Shown: piece after piece, positions 55,567 through 64,000 of the stretch
How positions within the stretch are numbered: the first letter of the stretch is position 1
How the letters are laid out: the number at the start of each line of letters is the position of its first letter
NCBI GenBank assembly: GCA_945883335.1
Contig: CAMCXI010000003.1
Span: 124,001-188,000, forward strand
Origin: Candidatus Methylopumilus universalis
Lineage (GTDB): Bacteria; Pseudomonadota; Gammaproteobacteria; Burkholderiales; Methylophilaceae
Length of the DNA: 64,000 nucleotides
Direction of reading: 5' to 3'
Translations under genes and position numbers: made by a program
Notes under the pieces: generated by a model
The model's database searches: none
Seen by the model: only the letters and a program-made list of their open reading frames with translations
What the model was told of the DNA's origin: nothing

Positions 55567-56517
55567 TTAAATCCACATCGCTGAAATTTCAGCTGAATGT
55601 TTGATGCCCCATTGTAATATTTTCTGGAAGTGCTGCGGGTCTTTCGCATGCGTCAACTCACCCGCTTGAGGAAAGTGCTTGTCCTTTAAGCGCGATAACC
55701 AAAAACGCAAAGCAGCAATCGGCAACATACTTGGCCAAGCAGAATGCTCTGCCTGTGTGAAAGGCCTGATAGTATGATAAGCCTTTAGTAATGCAACAAC
55801 GCGATTGGCATCCAAAGAGCCAGCCGCATTCACGCACCAGTCATTGACTGAAATTGCCACATCGTAAAGGTAAGCACCACGACAAGCATAGTAAAAATCA
55901 ATCACACCGCCAATTTCATCCCCATCAAACAACACATTATCTCGGAACAAGTCGGCGTGAATAACGCCTTGAGGCAAAGCGTTTATATCTAAGTCAGCTT
56001 GTCGACGCATGGTCTGGGTCATCATCGCTTGATCATCCGCGTTCAATAAATCGAACACCTTTTTAGCGGTTGCTTCACGCCAAACCACATCGCGAGAATC
56101 GTGATTGTTACCAGTAAAGCTTGCGCCAGCCACATGCATATTGGCGAGGACACGCCCAAGCTCAGCGCACTGAGCAACTGATGGCTCGCTAAGATCTCGA
56201 CCACGCAAGCAAGTCACCAAAGCGGCTGGTTTGCCATTTAACTCATACAGCTGAACACCATCTAAACGCATGACAGGATGAGGACACGGCACGCCACGCT
56301 CAGCCAAATGGGTCATCAAGCTTAAGAAGTAAGGCAACTCTTCAGCACTGTGCTCTTCAAACAGCGTCAGCACATAGCGGCCTTGGGTAGTCGTCACAAA
56401 ATAATTGGTATTGGAGATGCCTGATGAAATACCTTGTAGCTCTAGCAAATCCCCTAATGGATATGCGCTGAGCCAAGGAATGAGTTCGTCTTCAGAGACG
56501 GTGGTAAATACGGACAT
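55567..56517 (-). CDS. thrB: Homoserine kinase (ThrB, phosphotransferase type)
   Basis: Phosphorylates homoserine for threonine synthesis. The 316-residue protein has the aminoglycoside-phosphotransferase-like fold: GISNTNYFVTT (ATP loop), catalytic GVIHADLFRDNVLF and metal-binding GVIDFYYAC near 210. The family is not the GHMP type of enteric bacteria but that common in betaproteobacteria. The DUF2782 gene lies just upstream. Confidence 0.92.
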   Translation of the reverse strand: MSVFTTVSEDELIPWLSAYPLGDLLELQGISSGISNTNYFVTTTQGRYVLTLFEEHSAEELPYFLSLMTHLAERGVPCPHPVMRLDGVQLYELNGKPAALVTCLRGRDLSEPSVAQCAELGRVLANMHVAGASFTGNNHDSRDVVWREATAKKVFDLLNADDQAMMTQTMRRQADLDINALPQGVIHADLFRDNVLFDGDEIGGVIDFYYACRGAYLYDVAISVNDWCVNAAGSLDANRVVALLKAYHTIRPFTQAEHSAWPSMLPIAALRFWLSRLKDKHFPQAGELTHAKDPQHFQKILQWGIKHSAEISAMWI

Positions 56518-56609
56518 AACAGCTTTGCGTTAAATGCTTTTGGTTAAATGTTTCAAATTAAACAGGCGTGTTCAATTGAAATAATACAAACGCGCCATGT
56601 GGCATACAT

Positions 56610-56969
56610 TTAAAATCTAAAAATCACCCATTTAGGAATCACTAAAGGTGCCGCAGGGCCGTCATATTTTGACCATCCACCCTCTTGGTCCTGCTTCATT
56701 AAGTAATATGGCTTGCCATGCGCTGGCGTCACTTTTTGCATATAAAGTTCACCATTCATGCGGTATTCCTCGAATGTGGTTTCACCTTTTTTTACAATTG
56801 TAATTTCTGGCGTATCGGTGGGACTTGATTCAGTCACCGCCGGCGGCGGCATAGCTTCTGGCAGTGGCTCCAAATCTGAGGGCACAGGCTTTTTATCTGC
56901 CGCTTGTGCAGTTAAGTGAGAGATTGGTAAAACGAACGCTAAAAGCAAAAACACATGGTGAATACGCAT
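56610..56969 (-). CDS. DUF2782 family periplasmic protein
   Basis: A 119-residue protein with a signal peptide (after AQAA) and a Pro-rich linker, followed by the family core TFEEYRMNGELYMQKVTP, GKPYYLM and PKWVIFRF at the end. Function unknown. It often sits beside thrB and polA in betaproteobacteria. The ATG at 56969 begins right at the signal peptide; an upstream ATG at 57005 would add a basic leader. Confidence 0.83.
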   Translation of the reverse strand: MRIHHVFLLLAFVLPISHLTAQAADKKPVPSDLEPLPEAMPPPAVTESSPTDTPEITIVKKGETTFEEYRMNGELYMQKVTPAHGKPYYLMKQDQEGGWSKYDGPAAPLVIPKWVIFRF

Positions 56970-57052
56970 ATTATTCCCGCGCTTAGTACGCAAAAATTTA
57001 AACAAATTTCATTCTATCAAAAAGCCATGCTTGTCGGTAAAGCGTTTTCATC

Positions 57053-57781
57053 CTACAAATAAAGCTGGGTCTTCCGTTCAGCCGCAGAAAGCTCAAAGCC
57101 TCGTGTTTCGTAATGCTTAAATATCGCGGCGACGACTTCATGCGGATCATCAATGACTTGGATTAAGTCCATATCATCGGCCTCAATCATGACTTCTGGG
57201 ATCAGCGTTTTACAAAACCAATCAACTAAACCGCCCCAAAATTTTGAGCCCACCAAAATAATTGGAATTCGGCGTGATTTTCCTGTTTGTACCAAAGTCA
57301 TCGCTTCTAGTAGCTCATCCAGCGTACCAAAACCCCCAGGCATCACCACATAGGCAGATGCGTATTTCACAAACATAACTTTGCGCATAAAGAAATGCTT
57401 AAAATCCAGACTGATGTCTTGATAAGGATTGCTGGTTTGCTCATGTGGCAAATTAATATTGAGCCCAACACTTGGAGATATACCGGGATGCGCGCCTTTA
57501 TTAGCCGCTTCCATGATGCCTGGACCACCCCCCGATATGACTGTAAAACCTGCATCGGAAAGTAGCCGTGCTATTTTTTCAGCTAGTAAATAATCAGCGT
57601 GCTTTGGTTTCGTGCGAGCACTGCCAAAAATAGAAACGGCTGGTGTGATTTCTTTCAGGCTTTCCGTTGCACCGACGAATTCTGCCATAATCTCAAATGC
57701 GTGCCAGGATTCGTTTGCTGTTTGATGGTCGCCCTGAAAATCAGGATCAGCGATTTTTGGTACTTTTTTTGTAACAGACAT
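57053..57781 (-). CDS. LOG-family protein (TIGR00730)
   Basis: A 242-residue Rossmann-fold protein. The family motifs are SGGGPGIMEAANKG (83-96) and PGGFGTLDE near residue 150. Plant and bacterial LOG proteins release cytokinin or act as nucleotide 5'-monophosphate phosphoribohydrolases; the substrate here is not known. It is divergent from polA, with only 15 bases between the start codons. Confidence 0.9.
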   Translation of the reverse strand: MSVTKKVPKIADPDFQGDHQTANESWHAFEIMAEFVGATESLKEITPAVSIFGSARTKPKHADYLLAEKIARLLSDAGFTVISGGGPGIMEAANKGAHPGISPSVGLNINLPHEQTSNPYQDISLDFKHFFMRKVMFVKYASAYVVMPGGFGTLDELLEAMTLVQTGKSRRIPIILVGSKFWGGLVDWFCKTLIPEVMIEADDMDLIQVIDDPHEVVAAIFKHYETRGFELSAAERKTQLYL

Positions 57782-57796
57782 AATGTAGACCCAAAT

Positions 57797-60574
57797 ATGA
57801 AAACATTGTTGTTAGTGGATGGTTCATCCTACCTTTATCGCGCGTTTCACGCCATGCCAGATTTACGCAATCGGCAAAACGAGCCGACGGGCGCGATTCA
57901 GGGCGTCCTCAATATGTTAAGACGCTTACATAAAGAATACCCAGCAGATTATAGCGCGTGTATTTTTGATGCAAAAGGCAAAACTTTTCGAGACGATATT
58001 TATCCAGAATACAAAGCCAATCGCGCTTCTATGCCCGATGATTTGCGCGCTCAAGTTGCGCCACTACATGAAGCAATCAAAGCCATGGGGTGGCCATTAA
58101 TAATGGAAGAAGGCGTTGAGGCGGATGACGTCATCGGCGCACTTGCCAAACAGGCTGAACGCGAAGGAATTCGTGTGATTATTTCAACCGGTGATAAAGA
58201 TATCGCCCAACTTGTGAATGAACACGTCACCATTGTGAACACCATGAGCAATGAAGTGCTCGATATTGCAGGCGTCACTAATAAATTTGGCCTGCCGCCA
58301 GAGCGCATTGTAGATTACCTGATTTTAATAGGCGACACTTCGGACAACGTGCCCGGCGTTGAAAAAGTAGGCCCTAAAACTGCTGTTAAATGGCTTACCC
58401 AATACGGCACGCTAGAAAATATTGTTGCGAATGCGGACAACATTTCGGGTGTGGTTGGCGAGAATTTACGCAAAGCCCTTCCTTGGCTTCCTACTGCGCG
58501 TAAGCTGATTACTATTCGATGCGATGTTGGCATTCAAGAATCATTAAGCGACCTCGCTCCAAGGGCAGTGGATAAAAATAAGCTCGCAGAGTTGTTTGAA
58601 CACTTTGATTTCAAATCTTGGCGCCGTGAGTTAGATGCCATGGGCGGCGAACCGATTAGAACCGCACCGCTCATCATGCCGACCAGCAGCGATGATTTGT
58701 TCGCACCCACCAGCGAAACTATTAATACACCCCCAACAGAAACGACTGTTGATTACACCCCAATCACCACCCGCAATTATGCAACCATTTTGAGTGAAGC
58801 TGATTTAGATGTTTGGCTCGAAAAAATTAACCAAGCTAAACTAGTTTGCTTTGATACCGAAACAACCTCACTAGACCCGATGACCGCAAAAATCGTTGGT
58901 ATGTCATTTAGTGTTGAAGCTGGAACAGGTGATTATTTGCCGTTGACGCACGATTATTTTGACGCGCCAGAACAGCTTAATTTTGCAGCGACATTAGCAA
59001 AAGTAAAGCCTATTTTAGAAGACCCAAGCATCAAAAAAGTTGGGCAAAACCTAAAATATGACCAACATGTTTTAGCCAATCATGGCGTTGCTTTAAAAGG
59101 CATTGCACACGACACATTGTTGCAATCCTATGTGTTTGAGTCACATAAAACGCACAACATGGATGACCTTGCCATGCGTCATCTTGGCATCAAAACTATC
59201 AGTTTCGATGAGGTGGCTGGCAAAGGCGCAAAGCAAGTTGGGTTTAATCAAGTGACCTTAGAGGTCGCGAGCGAATACGCGGCTGAGGATGCGGATATTA
59301 CGTTGCAACTGCACCAAGCCATGTATCCAGTTGTGCAAGCCGACGAAAAACTCAACTTCATTTACAGCGAAATTGAAATGCCATCACGCGAAGTGCTTTT
59401 TACCATAGAGCGCAATGGCGTGCTGATTGACCAAGGCATTCTCAACCGCCAAAGCAACGAAATTGGCATGAAGTTAATGGACTTAGAAAAACAAGCCTTC
59501 GAGCTTGCGGGCCAGCCTTTTAATTTAGGCTCACCAAAACAACTACAAGAGATTTTGTTCGGAAAATTGGGCATTAAACCAACCAAAAAAACACCTTCAG
59601 GCGCCCCTTCAACTGATGAAGATGTATTGCAAGAACTCGCTTTAGATTACCCATTGCCGAAGGTATTGCTGGAGTATCGTGGCTTGGCAAAATTAAAATC
59701 GACTTACACCGATAAATTACCAAAAATGATTAACACGCAAACAGGTCGTGTGCATACCAGCTATAACCAAGCGGTTGCAATTACTGGCCGTCTTGCGAGC
59801 TCAGATCCTAATTTACAAAATATTCCCGTTCGCACGGTGGAAGGTCGCCGTATTCGCGAAGCATTTATCGCACCTGCTGGCAGCGTGATTGTTTCTGCCG
59901 ACTATTCACAGATTGAGCTACGCATCATGGCCCATCTTTCACAAGATGAAGGCATGCTCGGCGCGTTTGCTAACAATGAAGATATTCACAGAGCGACAGC
60001 CGCTGAGATTTTCGGATGTGAGCGTGAAGCCGTGACTAACGAACAACGCCGCTATGCCAAAGTCATTAATTTTGGTTTGATTTATGGCATGAGTGCATTT
60101 GGTTTGGCACAAAATCTCAACATTGAGCGTAGTGCCGCTCAAAGCTATATCGAGCGATATTTTGCACGCTATTCTGGCGTAAGAGCTTACATGCAAGACA
60201 CCCGCGAAGTCGCCAAACAAAAAGGCTATGTAGAGACCTACTTTGGCAGACGCTTATGGGTGCCAGAAATCAACAGCAGCAACGGCATGCGACGCGCAGG
60301 TGCTGAACGCGCCGCCATTAATGCTCCTATGCAAGGCACGGCGGCTGACCTCATTAAACTTGCCATGATTGCCGTGCAAAATTGGATTTCCGCTCAACAA
60401 CTCAACACAAAACTCATCATGCAAGTACACGATGAATTAGTGTTGGAAGTGCCAGAAACAGAGCTAGATTTAGTGAAAACAATGTTGCCGCAACTCATGC
60501 AAAATGTAGCCAAACTTGACGTGCCATTATTAGCTGAAGTTGGCGTGGGTAGCAATTGGGAGGCAGCGCATTAA
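57797..60574 (+). CDS. polA: DNA polymerase I
   Basis: Removes RNA primers and fills gaps in repair and lagging-strand synthesis. The 925-residue protein has all three parts: 5'-nuclease domain (about 1-300, LLLVDGSSYLYRAFHAM), 3'-5' proofreading exonuclease (about 335-520, with the intact acidic pair in FDTETTSLD) and polymerase (SADYSQIELRIMAHLSQDE, QVHDELVLEVP). The ATG at 57797 begins with the conserved MKTLLLVDG; an upstream in-frame reading runs through the LOG gene and is rejected. Confidence 0.97.
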   Translation: MKTLLLVDGSSYLYRAFHAMPDLRNRQNEPTGAIQGVLNMLRRLHKEYPADYSACIFDAKGKTFRDDIYPEYKANRASMPDDLRAQVAPLHEAIKAMGWPLIMEEGVEADDVIGALAKQAEREGIRVIISTGDKDIAQLVNEHVTIVNTMSNEVLDIAGVTNKFGLPPERIVDYLILIGDTSDNVPGVEKVGPKTAVKWLTQYGTLENIVANADNISGVVGENLRKALPWLPTARKLITIRCDVGIQESLSDLAPRAVDKNKLAELFEHFDFKSWRRELDAMGGEPIRTAPLIMPTSSDDLFAPTSETINTPPTETTVDYTPITTRNYATILSEADLDVWLEKINQAKLVCFDTETTSLDPMTAKIVGMSFSVEAGTGDYLPLTHDYFDAPEQLNFAATLAKVKPILEDPSIKKVGQNLKYDQHVLANHGVALKGIAHDTLLQSYVFESHKTHNMDDLAMRHLGIKTISFDEVAGKGAKQVGFNQVTLEVASEYAAEDADITLQLHQAMYPVVQADEKLNFIYSEIEMPSREVLFTIERNGVLIDQGILNRQSNEIGMKLMDLEKQAFELAGQPFNLGSPKQLQEILFGKLGIKPTKKTPSGAPSTDEDVLQELALDYPLPKVLLEYRGLAKLKSTYTDKLPKMINTQTGRVHTSYNQAVAITGRLASSDPNLQNIPVRTVEGRRIREAFIAPAGSVIVSADYSQIELRIMAHLSQDEGMLGAFANNEDIHRATAAEIFGCEREAVTNEQRRYAKVINFGLIYGMSAFGLAQNLNIERSAAQSYIERYFARYSGVRAYMQDTREVAKQKGYVETYFGRRLWVPEINSSNGMRRAGAERAAINAPMQGTAADLIKLAMIAVQNWISAQQLNTKLIMQVHDELVLEVPETELDLVKTMLPQLMQNVAKLDVPLLAEVGVGSNWEAAH

Positions 60575-60576
60575 TC

Positions 60577-61335
60577 ATGACTAAAGACATTCCAAACATT
60601 GGCATTTATGTGATTGGCGATGAGATTCTCTCTGGCAAACGGCAAGATGCCCACTTGAGCAGAGCCATTGAAATTTTAAAAGCGCGTGGCTTACAGTTGA
60701 GCTGGGCTGAGTACTTGGGTGACGATCCAGCGCGTTTAGTGGCTTCCTTCAAACGTAGTTTAGCCACCAACGATATCGTGTTTTCATTCGGCGGCATTGG
60801 CGCCACCCCTGACGACTTTACCCGCCAAGCAGCGGCTGAAGCGCTGAATGTTCCGATAGAACGCCATGTTGGCGCGGTCGCTGAAATGGAAAGACAATTT
60901 GGCGAAGCCGCTTACCCTAAAAGAGTATTGATGGCAGACTTTCCAGAAGGGGCTGATTTAATTCCCAACCCAGTCAATCGAATTGCAGGGTTTAGCATCA
61001 AGGCGCATTACTTTATGCCGGGCTTTCCACAAATGGCTCACCCAATGATGGAGTGGGTGCTTGATACCCATTATCAGCATCTTTTCCATCAAGTCATCAT
61101 TAGCGAATCTTCTATTTTAGTCATGGACGCAGGGGAAAGTAATTTATTAGATTTAATGAATGAAATGACCAGTAAATATCATCAGCTCAAGCTTTTTAGC
61201 CTTCCTCGCTTAGATACAAGGCGTACGATTGAACTCGGGATGAAGGGCGATTTAGCATCTATTGACACCGCCATGTCAGAAATAAAAGAAAAAATTACTG
61301 TATTAGGTTATGCCTGGTCAGCGTTGCCAAAATAA
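60577..61335 (+). CDS. Molybdopterin-binding (CinA N-domain/MoaB-like) protein
   Basis: A 252-residue protein with the molybdopterin-binding fold: IGIYVIGDEILSGKRQDAH near the N-terminus and FSFGGIGATPDDFTRQAAAE (about 69-88). It matches the N-terminal domain of CinA and lacks the C-terminal deamidase domain. Possible roles include nucleotide metabolism (ADP-ribose hydrolysis in CinA relatives). It follows polA by two bases (60577 after the stop at 60574), so it is probably co-transcribed. Confidence 0.86.
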   Translation: MTKDIPNIGIYVIGDEILSGKRQDAHLSRAIEILKARGLQLSWAEYLGDDPARLVASFKRSLATNDIVFSFGGIGATPDDFTRQAAAEALNVPIERHVGAVAEMERQFGEAAYPKRVLMADFPEGADLIPNPVNRIAGFSIKAHYFMPGFPQMAHPMMEWVLDTHYQHLFHQVIISESSILVMDAGESNLLDLMNEMTSKYHQLKLFSLPRLDTRRTIELGMKGDLASIDTAMSEIKEKITVLGYAWSALPK

Positions 61336-61469
61336 AGTCGAAACGCCACAAGAAAAAATACCGCACAGAAAAAATTGCTAAGCTGTTCAAAAAATAAGCA
61401 AATTTTGGTTTTAAGAAGCACGATTTGCATATAAAATAGGCAGCTTTCTCGCAAGGTTTAAAATCACTC

Positions 61470-62501
61470 GTGCAAATCGGTCCATACAAACTGCGTAACA
61501 ACCTAGTCGTCGCCCCTATGGCAGGTGTAACCGACAGGCCTTTTCGCATGCTTTGTAAAAAGCTAGGTGCAGGGTATGCCGTTTCTGAAATGGTGACTTC
61601 AAACTCACTCCTTTACGGCAGTGAAAAGACCTTGCGTCGCGCCAATCATGAAGGTGAAGTGGCGCCGATCTCAGTGCAAATTGCAGGTGCTGACCCAAAA
61701 ATGCTGGCTGATGCTGCTCGATATAATGTAGACCATGGCGCGCAAGTCATTGATATCAACATGGGTTGCCCTGCAAAGAAAATCTGTAACGTGATGGCTG
61801 GTTCAGCGCTATTAAAGGACGAACCACTCGTTTCCCAAATTCTCAAAGCCGTGGTTGCTGCGGTTGATGTGCCCGTCACGCTTAAAATCCGCACAGGCTG
61901 GGATAAACAAAATCGCAATGCCGTTGCGGTCGCAAGAATGGCGGAAGATATTGGCATACAGGCCCTAGCAATGCACGGCCGCACCCGCGCTTGCGCTTAC
62001 ATGGGCGATGCGGAATACGACACCATTGCCGAAGTAAAACAGGCTATTAACATTCCATTGATTGCTAATGGCGACATCACCACCCCTGAAAAAGCGAAAT
62101 TCGTGCTTGAGTACACTGGTGCTGACGGCGTGATGATTGGTCGCGCGGCTCAAGGTCGCCCTTGGATTTTCCGCGAAATTGAATATTACCTAGCCACTGG
62201 CGAGCACATGCCTGCGCCAGAGGTTGAGGAAATTCGTAGCGTGATGCTCGGACATCTGCACGATTTGTATGAATTTTATGGTGATTTAACTGGCATGCGC
62301 GTAGCTCGCAAGCATATCTCTTGGTATACCAAAGGTTTAAAAGACTCAGCCAATTTCCGTCATGCGATGAATCAATTGCAAACCATTGATGAACAATTGA
62401 ACGCCATTAACGATTTTTTTAACCATCTGCACACCCAAGATACACGCATCCAATATGCTACTGACGAAGCGGATGCTACTGGTGAGGTGCTTGCAGCATG
62501 A
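61470..62501 (+). CDS. dusB: tRNA-dihydrouridine synthase B
   Basis: An FMN enzyme reducing uridines in the tRNA D-loop. The 343-residue TIM barrel has VAPMAGVTDRPFR (14-26), catalytic C100 in DINMGCPAKK, RTGWDKQN, HGRTRACAYMG and VMIGRAAQGRPW. The start is GTG at 61470. Its stop overlaps fis (ATGA), the standard dusB-fis pair. A TATAAA-type -10 sequence lies near 61435. Confidence 0.95.
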   Translation: MQIGPYKLRNNLVVAPMAGVTDRPFRMLCKKLGAGYAVSEMVTSNSLLYGSEKTLRRANHEGEVAPISVQIAGADPKMLADAARYNVDHGAQVIDINMGCPAKKICNVMAGSALLKDEPLVSQILKAVVAAVDVPVTLKIRTGWDKQNRNAVAVARMAEDIGIQALAMHGRTRACAYMGDAEYDTIAEVKQAINIPLIANGDITTPEKAKFVLEYTGADGVMIGRAAQGRPWIFREIEYYLATGEHMPAPEVEEIRSVMLGHLHDLYEFYGDLTGMRVARKHISWYTKGLKDSANFRHAMNQLQTIDEQLNAINDFFNHLHTQDTRIQYATDEADATGEVLAA

Positions 62502-62734
62502 GTTCAAAATGTGAACTAGCAATGAGCGTTGAGCGTGCGCTCAATGAATACTTTAAAGACTTAGACGGCCAACCCCCGCATGCGGTTTACGATATGGTAC
62601 TTGGTTGCATTGAGAAACCAATGATTGAGCACATCATGAAACGTACGGGCGGCAACCAAAGTAAAGCTGCTGAAATCTTAGGTCTAAACCGCAATACCCT
62701 CAGAAAAAAATTACAGCAATACAACATCGAATAA
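62498..62734 (+). CDS. fis: DNA-binding protein Fis
   Basis: A nucleoid protein of 78 residues that bends DNA and tunes transcription. The C-terminal helix-turn-helix GNQSKAAEILGLNRNTLRKKL (about 52-72) is the Fis signature. The upstream dusB overlap indicates control from the dusB promoter. Confidence 0.96.
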   Translation: MSSKCELAMSVERALNEYFKDLDGQPPHAVYDMVLGCIEKPMIEHIMKRTGGNQSKAAEILGLNRNTLRKKLQQYNIE

Positions 62735-62750
62735 GCGCATAGCGCTTATT
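62730..62750 (+). terminator. Hairpin after fis
   Basis: AATAAGCGC-ATA-GCGCTTATT is a perfect 9-bp stem, overlapping the fis stop codon; TTTTTT follows a few bases later. It may partly separate fis from purH. Confidence 0.65.
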
Positions 62751-62794
62751 CAATCCTTTTTTAATTCCAATCACTTTTATCGAAATCTATCATC

Positions 62795-64000
62795 ATGGCA
62801 GTCATTAAAAGAGCACTTATCAGCGTTTCAAACAAACAAGGTATTCTTGAGTTTGCAAAAAACTTACAAAGCTTTGGCGTAGAAATTTTATCAACTGGCG
62901 GTACCGCAAAACTATTCCGTGAAAATAACATTTCAGTGATTGAAGTCAGCGACTACACAGGCTTTCCAGAAATGTTGGATGGCCGTGTTAAAACCTTACA
63001 CCCTAAAGTCCACGGCGGCATCTTAGGTCGCCGTGACCTCCCTGAACATGTGTCGGCTATGCACGAAGCGAATATTCCTAACATCGACATGGTTGTAGTC
63101 AATCTTTACCCATTCCGCGAAACGATTGCTAAACCAAATTGCAGTTTAGAAGACGCGATTGAAAATATTGATATTGGCGGCCCAACCATGGTGCGCGCAG
63201 CAGCCAAAAATTATCATCATGTTGCGATTGTGACTGACCCAGCAGACTATGCTGTGATTGCGCGTGAAATGACTTCAAGTAAAGGTGCCGTAGGCGCTGA
63301 AACCCGCATTATGTTGGCGAAAAAAGCCTTTTCACATACTGCTGAATACGATGGTGCAATTAGCAACTATCTCACCAGCCTCACTGTGACTGGCGAGAAG
63401 CAGGCATTCCCAGATAAATATTCAACTCAGCTCACTAAAGTAATGGACTTACGCTATGGCGAAAATCCACACCAAGAAGCTGCTTTCTATAGAGATGCAA
63501 CCGTGCCTGCTGGTGCACTTGCTAGCTTCACACAATTACAAGGCAAAGAGCTTTCATACAACAACATTGGCGATGCTGATGCGGCTTGGGAATGCGTTAA
63601 AACATTCGATGTGCCAGCTTGTGTGATTGTGAAACATGCCAACCCATGCGGCGTGGCGATTGGCGCAACCTTGCTTGAGACGTATCAAAAAGCATTTAGC
63701 ACAGACCCAACCTCTGCATTTGGCGGCATCATCGCCTTTAACCGTGAAATCGATGCAGCAACGGCTGAAGCCTTAGTTAAGCAATTTGTTGAGGTGGTTA
63801 TTGCGCCTGCTGTTTCATCTGTCGCAAAAGAAATTTTTGCTGCGAAAAAAAACGTGCGCGTATTAACCGTCGCACTTGGCAGCGAACTCAATGCCCTTGA
63901 ATATAAGCGTGTCGGTGGTGGTCTATTGGTGCAAACACCAGACGCATTAAACGTGACCCCAGCACAGTTCAAAATTGTGACTAAAAAACAACCTACGCCA
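62795..64000 (+). CDS. purH: Bifunctional AICAR transformylase/IMP cyclohydrolase (3' end cut)
   Basis: Carries out the last two steps of IMP synthesis. The frame opens [17 protein letters not shown] at 62795 and remains open to the window end (402 codons of about 525). Motifs: [10 protein letters not shown] and [20 protein letters not shown] in the cyclohydrolase domain, then [25 protein letters not shown] and [14 protein letters not shown] in the transformylase domain. It follows fis by 60 bases. Confidence 0.97.
   Translation, partial: MAVIKRALISVSNKQGILEFAKNLQSFGVEILSTGGTAKLFRENNISVIEVSDYTGFPEMLDGRVKTLHPKVHGGILGRRDLPEHVSAMHEANIPNIDMVVVNLYPFRETIAKPNCSLEDAIENIDIGGPTMVRAAAKNYHHVAIVTDPADYAVIAREMTSSKGAVGAETRIMLAKKAFSHTAEYDGAISNYLTSLTVTGEKQAFPDKYSTQLTKVMDLRYGENPHQEAAFYRDATVPAGALASFTQLQGKELSYNNIGDADAAWECVKTFDVPACVIVKHANPCGVAIGATLLETYQKAFSTDPTSAFGGIIAFNREIDAATAEALVKQFVEVVIAPAVSSVAKEIFAAKKNVRVLTVALGSELNALEYKRVGGGLLVQTPDALNVTPAQFKIVTKKQPTP

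Noticed and set aside
57599-57796. Extended N-terminus of polA
   Set aside because: It runs through the reverse-strand LOG gene and does not resemble polymerase I; the conserved start is at 57797.

Overview
The window comes from a gammaproteobacterium-like betaproteobacterium, most probably a planktonic member of the Methylophilaceae. This placement rests on gene content and layout and is an inference: BPSS1780-type, DUF2782, DUF2322 and Trp-rich TIGR02450 proteins, the tsaB-rimI-glycosylase block, a dusB-fis pair, moderately A/T-rich DNA, and a proteorhodopsin beside a complete retinal pathway. No rRNA or methylotrophy gene is present to settle it.

Layout. 1-4.9 kb holds apaH (cut by the window edge), a membrane-anchored cytochrome c, tRNA-Arg(CCG), a YqhA-family protein, selO and two small envelope proteins. 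4.9-16.3 kb is a photoheterotrophy block: a LysR regulator divergent from a frameshifted SbtA-type bicarbonate transporter, a MORN-repeat protein, a green-type proton-pumping proteorhodopsin, then crtE-crtI-crtB-crtY-blh, tightly overlapping and sufficient to make retinal from isoprenoid precursors, followed by an isochorismatase-like hydrolase and two short-chain dehydrogenases.

16.45-27.12 kb is an integrated genetic element. It lies between two copies of the 3' end of tRNA-Leu(CAA). A tyrosine recombinase sits next to the intact tRNA, paired GTGGAGAA repeats lie near both ends, and the terminator that probably belonged to the tRNA is stranded beyond the far end. Inside are a primase/helicase-like replication protein with two small partners, three small envelope proteins, and an overlapping cassette of a HIT-Nudix fusion, a PLD + DEAD/DEAH helicase of DUF3427 type and a GIY-YIG-like protein. 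That cassette is the best candidate here for an undescribed, probably defensive, system.

27.2-64 kb is housekeeping: queA, proS, rimI/tsaB with a degenerate uracil-DNA glycosylase relative, arfB, a DinG/YoaA helicase, a Fur-controlled siderophore receptor, a U32 RNA-hydroxylation enzyme, an NlpC/P60 peptidase, ctpA, coq7, an FKBP isomerase, dacB, bioA, groESL (with both a sigma-32-like promoter and a CIRCE operator), a probable antisense-strand small RNA, uvrD, thrB, a LOG protein, polA, a CinA-type domain protein, dusB-fis and the start of purH.
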